Shown here: one piece after another, positions 1-5,557 of the stretch
Layout: each line of letters begins with the position of its first letter
Position numbering within the stretch: the first letter of the stretch is position 1
DNA from: JALENY01 sp036310185
GTDB taxonomy: Bacteria; Bacillota; Clostridia; Lachnospirales; Lachnospiraceae
Direction of reading: 5' to 3'
Assembly (NCBI GenBank): GCA_036310185.1
Contig: JAXJSH010000103.1
Span: forward strand, 1 to 10,825
DNA length: 10,825 nt
Translations under genes and position numbers: made by a program
Notes under the pieces: model-generated
What the model saw: only the letters and a program-made list of their open reading frames with translations
The model's database searches: none
What the model was told of the DNA's origin: nothing

Positions 1-19
1 ATTATAGCGATTATAATAG

Positions 20-313
20 CTGGAAAAGGCTTTGCCTATTACGATTGGTGATAATTGCTGGATTGGCGCGGATGTTACTATCCTGTCGGGAGTAACTATT
101 GGCTCAAATACGGTCATCGGGGCAAAAAGCGTAGTCACAAAGGATATTCCGGATCATGTTATTGCTGTTGGAAATCCCTGCCGTGTTATGCGCGCTATTA
201 CCGAAAAAGACAGCGTTTGTGTGTTCCTCAGGTGTGGGGTAGTTTTATGGAAAATTATATTTTTTTCAAATACCATTTCTCCACCCGATTTAAAACAGCA
301 TATAAAATCATAG
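20..313 (+). pseudogene. 3' remnant of a maltose/galactoside-type O-acetyltransferase (hexapeptide repeat family)
   Basis: The reading frame from 20 to about 211 encodes the C-terminal left-handed beta-helix of a maltose/galactoside O-acetyltransferase-like enzyme, which uses acetyl-CoA to acetylate a sugar. Visible are PITIGDNCWIGADVTILSG, then VTIGSNTVIGAKSVVTKDIP and the closing VGNPCRVMR.ITEKD, all typical of the family. The frame looks broken on both sides. Upstream of 20 it meets stops at 5-7, 14-16 and 17-19. After ITEKD (about 211) the translation stops resembling the family and runs to 313 over the antisense strand of the permease gene end. The normal enzyme is about 180-200 residues, so only about a third is recognisable here, and the window edge hides the 5' part. 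A sequencing frameshift near 20 cannot be excluded. The gene converges on the permease gene that ends at 255. Confidence 0.7.
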
Positions 314-362
314 CCAGCAAACAAAGCACAATAATCGACATGATCACCCAATCCAGTTTAAA
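255..362 (-). pseudogene. C-terminal fragment (35 codons) of the interrupted ABC transporter permease gene
   Basis: Read on the minus strand, this stretch encodes FKLDWVIMSIIVLCLLAMIL and ends YLKKI plus a stop. That is one hydrophobic helix and a basic tail, the usual last transmembrane segment of NitT/TauT-family (SsuC/TauC-like) permeases. The missing N-terminal 230 codons lie at 4872-5561 on the same strand, beyond the mobile element. Joining the two pieces at the shared TAAA block gives the continuous sequence IIYGTQTFKLDWVIMS in frame and a 265-residue protein, a normal length for the family. No start codon or ribosome binding site serves this fragment alone, so it is probably not translated. 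Confidence 0.85.
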
Positions 363-370
363 GACCTGCG
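359..370. repeat. Left attachment junction (attL) core
   Basis: The 12 bp TAAAGACCTGCG align without gaps to TAAAAGTCTGCG at 4868-4879, with 9/12 identity in direct orientation. Two identical blocks, TAAA and CTGCG, are separated by three mismatches. The inverted repeats of the two ends, joined as in an excised circle, are centred exactly on the AA of the TAAA block (361-362 here). That makes AA the best candidate for the 2-bp crossover of a serine recombinase. CTGCG is the alternative, and both choices restore the permease frame. Confidence 0.65.
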
Positions 371-397
371 ACTGCACACTGCCACAATCTAATGTCC
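370..397. repeat. Left inverted terminal repeat of the element
   Basis: These 28 bp begin GACTGCACACTGCCACAA. They match the reverse complement of 4835-4862 at 25 of 28 positions. Such arms flanking the crossover are expected as recombinase-binding half-sites of attP, and TnpX-type serine transposons are known to have imperfect inverted repeats at their ends. Confidence 0.8.
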
Positions 398-421
398 TGA
401 TAATTCCCTTATTATATAAAA

Positions 422-473
422 AACTCAAACTTCGCACTTGCATAAGCGCTTATTCAAGTGCGAAGTTTGAGTT
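422..473 (-). terminator. Very long palindrome; probable strong terminator for leftward transcription
   Basis: The 19-bp arm AACTCAAACTTCGCACTTG (422-440) is perfectly complementary to 455-473. Inside it, after one mismatch (441/454), the 12 bp ATAAGCGCTTAT (442-453) form a second perfect palindrome. On the minus strand the hairpin is followed directly by six T (418-423) and then an A/T-rich stretch, the layout of an intrinsic terminator. On the plus strand no T-run follows. The stem is much longer than most terminators, so a role in DNA structure or recombination control is also possible. It lies 25 bp inside the left inverted repeat. Confidence 0.6.
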
Positions 474-496
474 ACATATTATAACAGTGATATCAA

Positions 497-528
497 AGCC
501 AGAATCTTAACGGGTTCTGGCTATTTTT
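497..528 (+). terminator. Intrinsic terminator near the left end of the element
   Basis: AGCCAGAA (497-504) pairs with TTCTGGCT (515-522), extended by a G-U and a C-G pair, around a six-base loop and followed by ATTTTTAT. The orientation is rightward. No gene of the integrated element ends just before it. In the excised circle, however, the ptuB-like gene would read across the joined ends toward this site, so it could stop cargo transcription from entering the recombinase gene. Confidence 0.6.
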
Positions 529-595
529 ATGTCAAAAGGGAGTGTTAGAGTTAATAATGTACGAGAAGTTATATCGTATTCCCATATACATTCAT

Positions 596-625
596 TTGCC
601 AATTTTGAATGATTTGATGCATATT
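596..625 (+). promoter_or_regulatory. Weak candidate promoter for the small ORF and recombinase
   Basis: TTGCCA (596-601), 18 bp, then CATATT (620-625), is the best sigma-A-like match I found in the A/T-rich stretch 530-715. The -10 is only 4/6. It lies upstream of an inverted repeat at 646-686 and about 105 bp before the ORF at 730. Confidence 0.3.
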
Positions 626-645
626 AATTCATAAATAAACGCTAT

Positions 646-686
646 CTGGACATAAGATTAAAAAAGTGGAATGTTCTTATGTCTGG
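646..686. repeat. Inverted repeat in the leader of the recombinase operon
   Basis: CTGGACATAAGA (646-657) can pair with TCTTATGTCTGG (675-686) over 12 positions, two of them G-U in RNA, with a 17-base loop. It sits between the candidate promoter and the ribosome binding site at 716-720. It could be an operator or an RNA hairpin that limits recombinase expression. No T-run follows, so it is not a terminator. Confidence 0.5.
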
Positions 687-729
687 AATGAAACAAAATG
701 AAAAGATTATTAAACGGAGGATAAAGTAC

Positions 730-846
730 ATGGAGAAACAGAAAATTATGTTGAAAATTTCAGAGTTGCTAATGAAAGAAAACTTAATCACTGCCGATGA
801 AAAGCTACGCCTCGTTCATATGATTCAGCAGGGTGATAAAGTATGA
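730..846 (+). CDS. Small 38-residue protein, translationally coupled to the recombinase
   Basis: ATG at 730 is preceded by a strong GGAGG (716-720) at nine bases spacing. Its TGA stop (844-846) overlaps the recombinase ATG in an ATGA junction, so translation of the two is probably coupled. The recombinase has no comparable ribosome binding site of its own. The peptide is charged and helical in character: MEKQKIMLKISELLMKENLI, then TADEKLRLVHMIQQGDKV. The central pattern, a hydrophobic helix followed by LIT.DEK and another helix, resembles the short SHOCT-type motif (L..L...GLIT.EE). It is too small and basic to suggest catalysis. A recombination directionality factor, a DNA-binding accessory protein, or merely a translational initiator for the recombinase are the options. 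I do not recognise a specific family. The Shine-Dalgarno and overlap make it a real gene with fair confidence. Confidence 0.72.
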   Translation: MEKQKIMLKISELLMKENLITADEKLRLVHMIQQGDKV

Positions 847-2678
847 CCTTGCGTGCTGTAATATACGCCCGCTGCAGTACAGAGGAAGAAAGTCAGAAAA
901 ATGCGCTTGTAAATCAGGTTGCAGAAGCAAAAGCCTGTGTACAGAAAAAAGGCTGGATACTAGTGGATTCTTATGTAGAAAGTAAATCCGGAACGTCAAC
1001 GAAAGGGCGACTTCAATATAGTCGCCTATTCGAAGATCTGCAGCGGGATAAATTTGATATTATCGTGATAAAATCCCAGGACCGTCTTATGCGTAACACA
1101 AAAGACTGGTATTTGTTTATCGACCGTTTGGTAACAAATCAAAAGAAACTCTATATGTATATAGACCATAAGTTCTATACTACAGACGATGCACTCATTA
1201 CTGGTATTAAAGCCATATTGGCTGAGGACTATTCCCGTGAACTGAGCAAAAAGATTAACAATGCTCACGGTAACAGGCAGAAGAATAATGGAGCCGTTGT
1301 GCTGACCAGTAATACATACGGTTATAATAAAAATCCGGATAAGAGTGTTTCAATCAATGAAGATGAAGCTAAAATGGTAAAAAGAATTTTCGAATTGTGT
1401 GCAGCTGGTTATGGAAGCCGGTCAATAGCAAATGTATTGGTGAATGAAGGGTATAAAAACAGAAAAGGGAAAGATATCCACGAGAGCAGTATTCGCAGAA
1501 TCATACATAATCCATTATATAAAGGTACTGTCGTAATGAATAGACAGCACTTTGATTTTGAGACAAAAAGAACGATAAAGAATTCTGCAGATGAACTGAT
1601 TGTTTATGATAATAAGGTTCCTGCAATTATATCAGAAGAATTGTGGGAAAAGGCCAATCAGGAAATACAAAAACGTTCAAATCCATTAAAACATAATAAG
1701 GGAGGATATAAAAGGCAATCTCCGTTAAGTGGAAAATTATACTGCGGGCTTTGCGGAGAACCGTATTATAGGCGTACCAGACGACGTTCGAATGATAAAG
1801 TGCAGCTATATTCATGGCAATGTAAGAAATATCTGGAACGGGGCAGAGTCAAAGGAACCTGTGACAGACCGGAATTGAGAGCTGTTACATTGGAGAAAGA
1901 AAATGGTTGTAATAATGTCCATTTAGAAGAATCTGTATTATTTCAATTTCTTGAAAAAGTCATGCATGAAAACTATGAAATGGATAAAGAAAAAATTATT
2001 CGTGAAATGGTAGATATGTTAAAAATTGTTTTACAGGAAAAGGATTTGCAGCCGGAAATAGACCGAGAGATATCAAATAAGAAAAAGATACAAGAGCAAA
2101 TGAATTTGTTGGTAGATAAACTGTTAGAGGGAATTTTAACTGATAGCATATATCAGATGAAACAAAAAGAACTTGATCAGAAATTAGATGATATTCAGGA
2201 AAAAATTAACGATTTGACAAGACGTAAAGCACAGACATCCACACTGAAAGACAGGATACAGCATATCGAAAATAGGCTGCGTTCGAGTAATACTATTGAA
2301 AAGGCAACTGTGGGAAGCATGCTGGATGACATTGAAAAGATTCTGATTTATCCTGAACATATGGAAATTTATTTTAGTGTAACGAAAATGACTGGTATTG
2401 AAATCAATGATACAGTAAATGAATTGGATAATATTATACGAATTTCATATGGTTCTTTATTTAATTACCGTCAACAGAAGAAAGAAGGGAGAAATGAAGT
2501 AATTGAATTAATGCGAGATAATCCTAAGATAACTGTGAAAATGATAGGAGAGAAACTGAACCTGAGTGTTGCAGGTGTTTCATATCGCATAAAAGTATTA
2601 AAAGAAAATGGTAAAATACGTTATGAGGGAAAAGGTGGAAAAGGAGAATGGGTAATATGTGAAGATGAGAAGTCGTAA
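843..2678 (+). CDS. Large serine recombinase (site-specific integrase/transposase, TnpX-like) with a C-terminal winged-helix domain
   Basis: This 611-residue enzyme should cut and rejoin the element ends through a covalent phosphoserine intermediate. Residues 1-140 form the resolvase-type catalytic domain: Arg10 and the nucleophile Ser12 in YARCSTEEES, and the arginine-rich SQDRLMRN (78-85). The Recombinase domain follows at about 158-235 (YGYNKN..., then IRRIIHNPLYKGTVVMN). A zinc ribbon comes next with Cys301/Cys304 and Cys327/Cys340, then a coiled coil at about 400-480. Residues 550-604 read as an extra winged helix-turn-helix: EVIELMRDNPKITVKMIGEK, LSVAGVSYRIKVLKENGKI, then a GKGGKGEW wing. 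Most relatives end soon after the coiled coil and its small C-terminal domain, so this extension is unusual. Start chosen for the ATGA overlap with the upstream ORF. Motifs appear intact, so the protein is probably active. The gene ends inside its own terminator stem. Confidence 0.95.
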   Translation: MTLRAVIYARCSTEEESQKNALVNQVAEAKACVQKKGWILVDSYVESKSGTSTKGRLQYSRLFEDLQRDKFDIIVIKSQDRLMRNTKDWYLFIDRLVTNQKKLYMYIDHKFYTTDDALITGIKAILAEDYSRELSKKINNAHGNRQKNNGAVVLTSNTYGYNKNPDKSVSINEDEAKMVKRIFELCAAGYGSRSIANVLVNEGYKNRKGKDIHESSIRRIIHNPLYKGTVVMNRQHFDFETKRTIKNSADELIVYDNKVPAIISEELWEKANQEIQKRSNPLKHNKGGYKRQSPLSGKLYCGLCGEPYYRRTRRRSNDKVQLYSWQCKKYLERGRVKGTCDRPELRAVTLEKENGCNNVHLEESVLFQFLEKVMHENYEMDKEKIIREMVDMLKIVLQEKDLQPEIDREISNKKKIQEQMNLLVDKLLEGILTDSIYQMKQKELDQKLDDIQEKINDLTRRKAQTSTLKDRIQHIENRLRSSNTIEKATVGSMLDDIEKILIYPEHMEIYFSVTKMTGIEINDTVNELDNIIRISYGSLFNYRQQKKEGRNEVIELMRDNPKITVKMIGEKLNLSVAGVSYRIKVLKENGKIRYEGKGGKGEWVICEDEKS

Positions 2679-2704
2679 TAAAGTGACTTCTCATTTTCGT
2701 TTAT
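2665..2704 (+). terminator. Intrinsic terminator at the end of the recombinase gene
   Basis: ATGAGAAGTC (2665-2674) and GACTTCTCAT (2685-2694) form a perfect 10-bp stem followed by TTTTCGTTTAT. The stop codon of the recombinase (2676-2678) lies in the loop. This separates recombinase transcription from the cargo operon. Confidence 0.8.
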
Positions 2705-2773
2705 ATGGAGTCGTTTGTAAAATAGAATTATGGCATATACTGATGATGACATATATCTTCGCGAGAATAAAAG

Positions 2774-2802
2774 TTGTTATTTAGTGGCAGTTGAAGTATA
2801 AT
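2774..2802 (+). promoter_or_regulatory. Sigma-A-type promoter of the ATPase/HNH operon
   Basis: TTGTTA (2774-2779) and a perfect TATAAT (2797-2802) are separated by exactly 17 bp, about 50 bp before the first start codon of the operon. Together with the upstream terminator, it indicates that the cargo pair is expressed independently of the recombinase, probably constitutively. I see no obvious operator. Confidence 0.75.
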
Positions 2803-2854
2803 ATTATTCATTAAGGAAAATTGGCCGAACAGAATGTATTTGACAGGTGAGAGT

Positions 2855-4120
2855 ATGATTATAAAAAATGTTTCCATTTCAAATTTTAAAGGAATCGAAG
2901 AATGTAGTTTAGAACTGCAATCAGGAATGAATCTGATTATTGGAGATAACGGATATGGAAAAACTTCGATATTAGAGGCTATTTCAGTGTGTCTTGGCGG
3001 TTATATTGCTGGAATTGAAAATATTACGACGAAACACTTTTTAGAGGATGAAATAAGAGTTGTTTTAGAAAAAACAGGAAGTGCTTCTTATAACAAAAGA
3101 TATATTACTCCTATTTCTGTGGGGTGTGAGGCAGAAATCGAGGGTGAATCATATAAATGGATCCGCAGAAAAAATAGTATCAAAGCGTCAAGAAGTACCG
3201 TTGAACCAAGAGATGTTTGTAAAAAAGCATTTAGTATGGCGAATGAAAAAGGTCACGTGTTACCGATTTTAAGTTATCAGAGCACGGCCAGAATGTGGAT
3301 GCAAAAGAAGGAATCTTCGGAGGATATTTTTGCAAAAGAATTCTACAGAACGGTCGGTTATGAAGGCTGTCTTGCAGAAGCATCTAATATTAAAATGATG
3401 ATGAACTGGGTTCGTCGTATGGAGCGAATCGAGTGGAAGACCAAACAGGAAGTTGTAGAATATAAAGCAGTAAAAGATGTTCTGTGCCATTTTATGAATT
3501 TGATGGAAGAGGGCATTGAAAAGGTTGAGTATGATGAAATCAGTGATGAATTAGTATATTCAACAAAAAATATGACGCTTCCTATCAGAAACTTAAGTTC
3601 TGGATATCAGTCACTAATCTGGATGGTTCTGGATATCGCTTACCGTATGGCAGTTTTAAATCCTGATTTAATGGAGAAAATCAATGAAACTCCGGGGGTT
3701 GTATTAATCGATGAACTGGATATGCATTTGCATCCAAAGTGGCAGTGGAATATTGTAAAAGCATTGAAAGACACATTCCCTAATGTGCAGTTTATTGCAG
3801 CTACACATTCTCCAATTATTATTTCTTCCTGTAAACAGGATAATTTGATTACTATTAGTAAGACAGGAGAAATTTCATATGCTGTAACACCATATGGCTT
3901 TGATGTAAATGAGATTTTAAGTGTATTTCAAGGCAGTTATATTATGGCGGAAGATGTGGAACGACTTTTTAAGTCTTTCTATCAAAATTTGGATGCTGAA
4001 AAGTATGATCTAGCAGAAAAACAGTTAGAACAGTTAAAAGAAATGGCTGGTGAAAATAATCCTAAGATTACAGGTGCTGAAATGGCACTTGAATTGGAAC
4101 AGATTCCTTTGGAGGATTAA
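2855..4120 (+). CDS. ptuA: AAA/ABC-type ATPase of a Septu-like defence pair (PtuA-like)
   Basis: This 421-residue ATPase carries an SMC/RecF-like ABC ATPase fold split by an insertion. Visible are Walker A GDNGYGKTS (30-38), the ABC signature LSSGYQS (247-253), Walker B VVLIDE (282-287) followed by LDMHLHP (D-loop region), and the switch histidine in ATHSP (His318). The insert at about 90-230 contains ILSYQSTARMW, a pattern seen in ATPases paired with HNH proteins. No TOPRIM domain follows, so it is not an OLD nuclease. In Septu and Ec78-type retron systems the partner ATPase binds the HNH protein and controls its nuclease activity after phage infection; this is known for the families, not shown here. 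ATG 2855 is preferred over ATG 2834 because AGGTGAG (2845-2851) fits only the former. The gene is two bases upstream of the HNH gene, an obvious operon. Confidence 0.87.
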   Translation: MIIKNVSISNFKGIEECSLELQSGMNLIIGDNGYGKTSILEAISVCLGGYIAGIENITTKHFLEDEIRVVLEKTGSASYNKRYITPISVGCEAEIEGESYKWIRRKNSIKASRSTVEPRDVCKKAFSMANEKGHVLPILSYQSTARMWMQKKESSEDIFAKEFYRTVGYEGCLAEASNIKMMMNWVRRMERIEWKTKQEVVEYKAVKDVLCHFMNLMEEGIEKVEYDEISDELVYSTKNMTLPIRNLSSGYQSLIWMVLDIAYRMAVLNPDLMEKINETPGVVLIDELDMHLHPKWQWNIVKALKDTFPNVQFIAATHSPIIISSCKQDNLITISKTGEISYAVTPYGFDVNEILSVFQGSYIMAEDVERLFKSFYQNLDAEKYDLAEKQLEQLKEMAGENNPKITGAEMALELEQIPLED

Positions 4121-4122
4121 TT

Positions 4123-4785
4123 ATGCGATATATACGAAAAGGAGAAGAACCTGAATCCTTAACGCAGTATAAGAAGGAATCCAATGCATATTATGACGGC
4201 TATGCTGACAAAGATGATATAAGAAGAAATCTCATGGAAGATCAGGGATATCTATGTGGGTATTGCATGAGAAGATTAAATGATATATCAGATGTAAAGA
4301 TTGAGCATATTGTACCGCAGAGTACGTTGAAAGATGATGAGAAAAAAGCTTTGGATTATCGGATTATGGTAGGCGTTTGTTATGGAAATGAAAAGAAAGG
4401 GCGTAGAAAAGAATGTCTGACATGTGATGCTCACAGAGGTTCTAAAGACTTATATGTAGATCCCTTTGATGAAAACAATATCAATCAGATTGAATATGAT
4501 TCCGAAGGGTATATTACATCACAGAATGAAGAGATAAAAAAGAGTTTACAGGAGACATTAAATTTGAATTATGATGGTCCGGATGCCTATCTGGTTCAAA
4601 ATCGTAAAGAAGTCTTAAAAAAATGTAAGGATAAATTGCGCACCATGCAAAAAGAAGGTCTTTGGAAAAGACAAAATCTTGAACGTATATTGAAATTTTA
4701 TCAGGAAAAAGATGAGGAAGGAAAGTATATTCCATATTCCGGAATAGCAATTTGGTACATAACAAAACGATTAAAGAGAAACTGA
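4123..4785 (+). CDS. ptuB: HNH endonuclease-fold protein of a Septu-like defence pair (PtuB-like, TIGR02646 family)
   Basis: This 220-residue protein opens with MRYIRKGEEPESLTQYK, the hallmark start of TIGR02646 proteins. The HNH core follows: a zinc-ligand pair Cys45/Cys48 in YLCGYCMRR, the metal/catalytic EHIVPQS (Glu61-His62), LDYRIMVGVCYGNE (78-90), and ECLTCDAHRG (97-106), then the conserved LYVDPFD. The middle Asn expected in the HNH motif (usually in a DY.N[LM] context) appears as Ile81, which may weaken catalysis or mark a divergent subfamily. The C-terminal half is helical (LNLNYDGPDAYLVQNRKEVL). GGAGG at 4111-4115 gives a good ribosome binding site seven bases before ATG 4123. Its expected role is to degrade nucleic acid during phage infection under control of the upstream ATPase. 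No reverse transcriptase or msr/msd locus is nearby, so this is a stand-alone Septu-like pair rather than a complete retron. Confidence 0.87.
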   Translation: MRYIRKGEEPESLTQYKKESNAYYDGYADKDDIRRNLMEDQGYLCGYCMRRLNDISDVKIEHIVPQSTLKDDEKKALDYRIMVGVCYGNEKKGRRKECLTCDAHRGSKDLYVDPFDENNINQIEYDSEGYITSQNEEIKKSLQETLNLNYDGPDAYLVQNRKEVLKKCKDKLRTMQKEGLWKRQNLERILKFYQEKDEEGKYIPYSGIAIWYITKRLKRN

Positions 4786-4796
4786 TAAATAAGATG

Positions 4797-4830
4797 AGGA
4801 TGCAGGAAACTGCATCCTTACTGCATTTTA
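4797..4830 (+). terminator. Terminator after the ATPase/HNH operon
   Basis: AGGATGCAG (4797-4805) and CTGCATCCT (4810-4818) form a perfect 9-bp stem closed by a stable GAAA tetraloop, 11 bases after the HNH gene. The T-run (4826-4829) is short and displaced by seven bases, so termination may be incomplete. On the minus strand its bases also supply the accidental stop of the truncated permease. Confidence 0.55.
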
Positions 4831-4834
4831 TAGA

Positions 4835-4862
4835 GGACAATAGTTTGTGGCAGTATGCAGTC
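4835..4862. repeat. Right inverted terminal repeat of the element
   Basis: These 28 bp end with TTTGTGGCAGTATGCAGTC and match the reverse complement of 370-397 at 25 of 28 positions. When the ends are joined, the two arms flank a 16-bp spacer whose exact centre is the AA at 4870-4871. Confidence 0.8.
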
Positions 4863-4867
4863 AAATC

Positions 4868-4879
4868 TAAAAGTCTGCG
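4868..4879. repeat. Right attachment junction (attR) core
   Basis: TAAAAGTCTGCG aligns with TAAAGACCTGCG at 359-370. The crossover is placed at AA 4870-4871 from the dyad of the inverted repeats. To the right the permease reading frame (minus strand) resumes without interruption. Confidence 0.65.
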
Positions 4880-5557
4880 TCCCATAAATAATCAAATATC
4901 CCAGTCCCTGTCTCGAACCGATGAACTCCCCGATAATAACCCCCACCAGACACAGCCCAATATTCACCTTCATATTAGCCAGTATCTGAGGAATCGAAGA
5001 CGGCAGCACAACCTTGGTCAGCGCCTGAAACCGGTTCCCGTGAAGCGTATAGATCAGCTTGATCTTATCCGGACTGGTCTCTTTAAAGCTGGTATACAGA
5101 TTAATAACCGAACCGAAAATAGCTACAGAAATACCAGCTACAATAATAGTTTTCACGCTTGTGCCCAGCCAGACGATCAAAAGCGGTGCCAAAGCCGATT
5201 TCGGCAGACTGTTTAACACAACCAGATACGGCTCCAGAACATTCGACACCTGCGGGCAGGCCCAAAGCAGAACGGCAACACTGATGCTGATGACAATAAC
5301 AAGAAAGAAACTGACCAGCGTTTCAAACAGAGTCACGCCAATATGAACATAAAGCGAATTATATTTCCACATATCAGCAAAAGTAGCAACAACCTTGGAC
5401 GGACTGCTGAAAATAAAAGAATCCATCCATCCGGCCCGCGTACTGACTTCCCATAACCCCAGAAAAATCACCAGAATCAAAATGCGGAACAGCCAGACCA
5501 GAGAATGTTCTCTTCTGCGTTTTTTCAGATATCTTTCCTGAGCAGCCGATGCCACGA

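Larger units (their letters stand above)
361..4871 (+). mobile_element. 4.5-kb serine-recombinase element carrying a Septu-like ATPase/HNH pair, inserted in an ABC permease gene
   Basis: The element has a large serine recombinase, 28-bp imperfect inverted terminal repeats (370-397 and 4835-4862), and short direct core repeats at the junctions (offset 4,509 bp). Its removal restores an intact permease reading frame, which independently fixes both ends. Contents from left to right: a long palindrome, a terminator, about 200 bp of leader, a 38-codon ORF, the recombinase gene, a terminator, a promoter, a ptuA-like gene, a ptuB-like gene, and a terminator. There are no conjugation, replication or phage structural genes, so any transfer between cells must rely on other vehicles. 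Codons such as AAA, GAA, ATA and AGA dominate inside, while the neighbours favour CTG, CCG and CGT, consistent with horizontal arrival. Confidence 0.88.

Noticed and set aside
529..612. 27-codon ORF (ATG 529) after the left terminator
   Set aside because: It has no ribosome binding site, starts within the T-run of a terminator, and has no recognisable motif.
2834..2854. Alternative upstream start of the ATPase gene
   Set aside because: The nearest AAGGA is about 16 bases away, while ATG 2855 has AGGTGAG at proper distance and gives the usual MIIKNVSISNFKG family start.
2679..4800. Complete Ec78-type retron
   Set aside because: The ATPase/HNH pair fits, but there is no reverse transcriptase (no YADD-type frame) and no msr/msd candidate next to it in the window.
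4752..5346. Plus-strand ORFs of 154 and 95 codons opposite the permease
   Set aside because: They lie antisense to the permease frame, have low-complexity composition without motifs, and lack proper ribosome binding sites.
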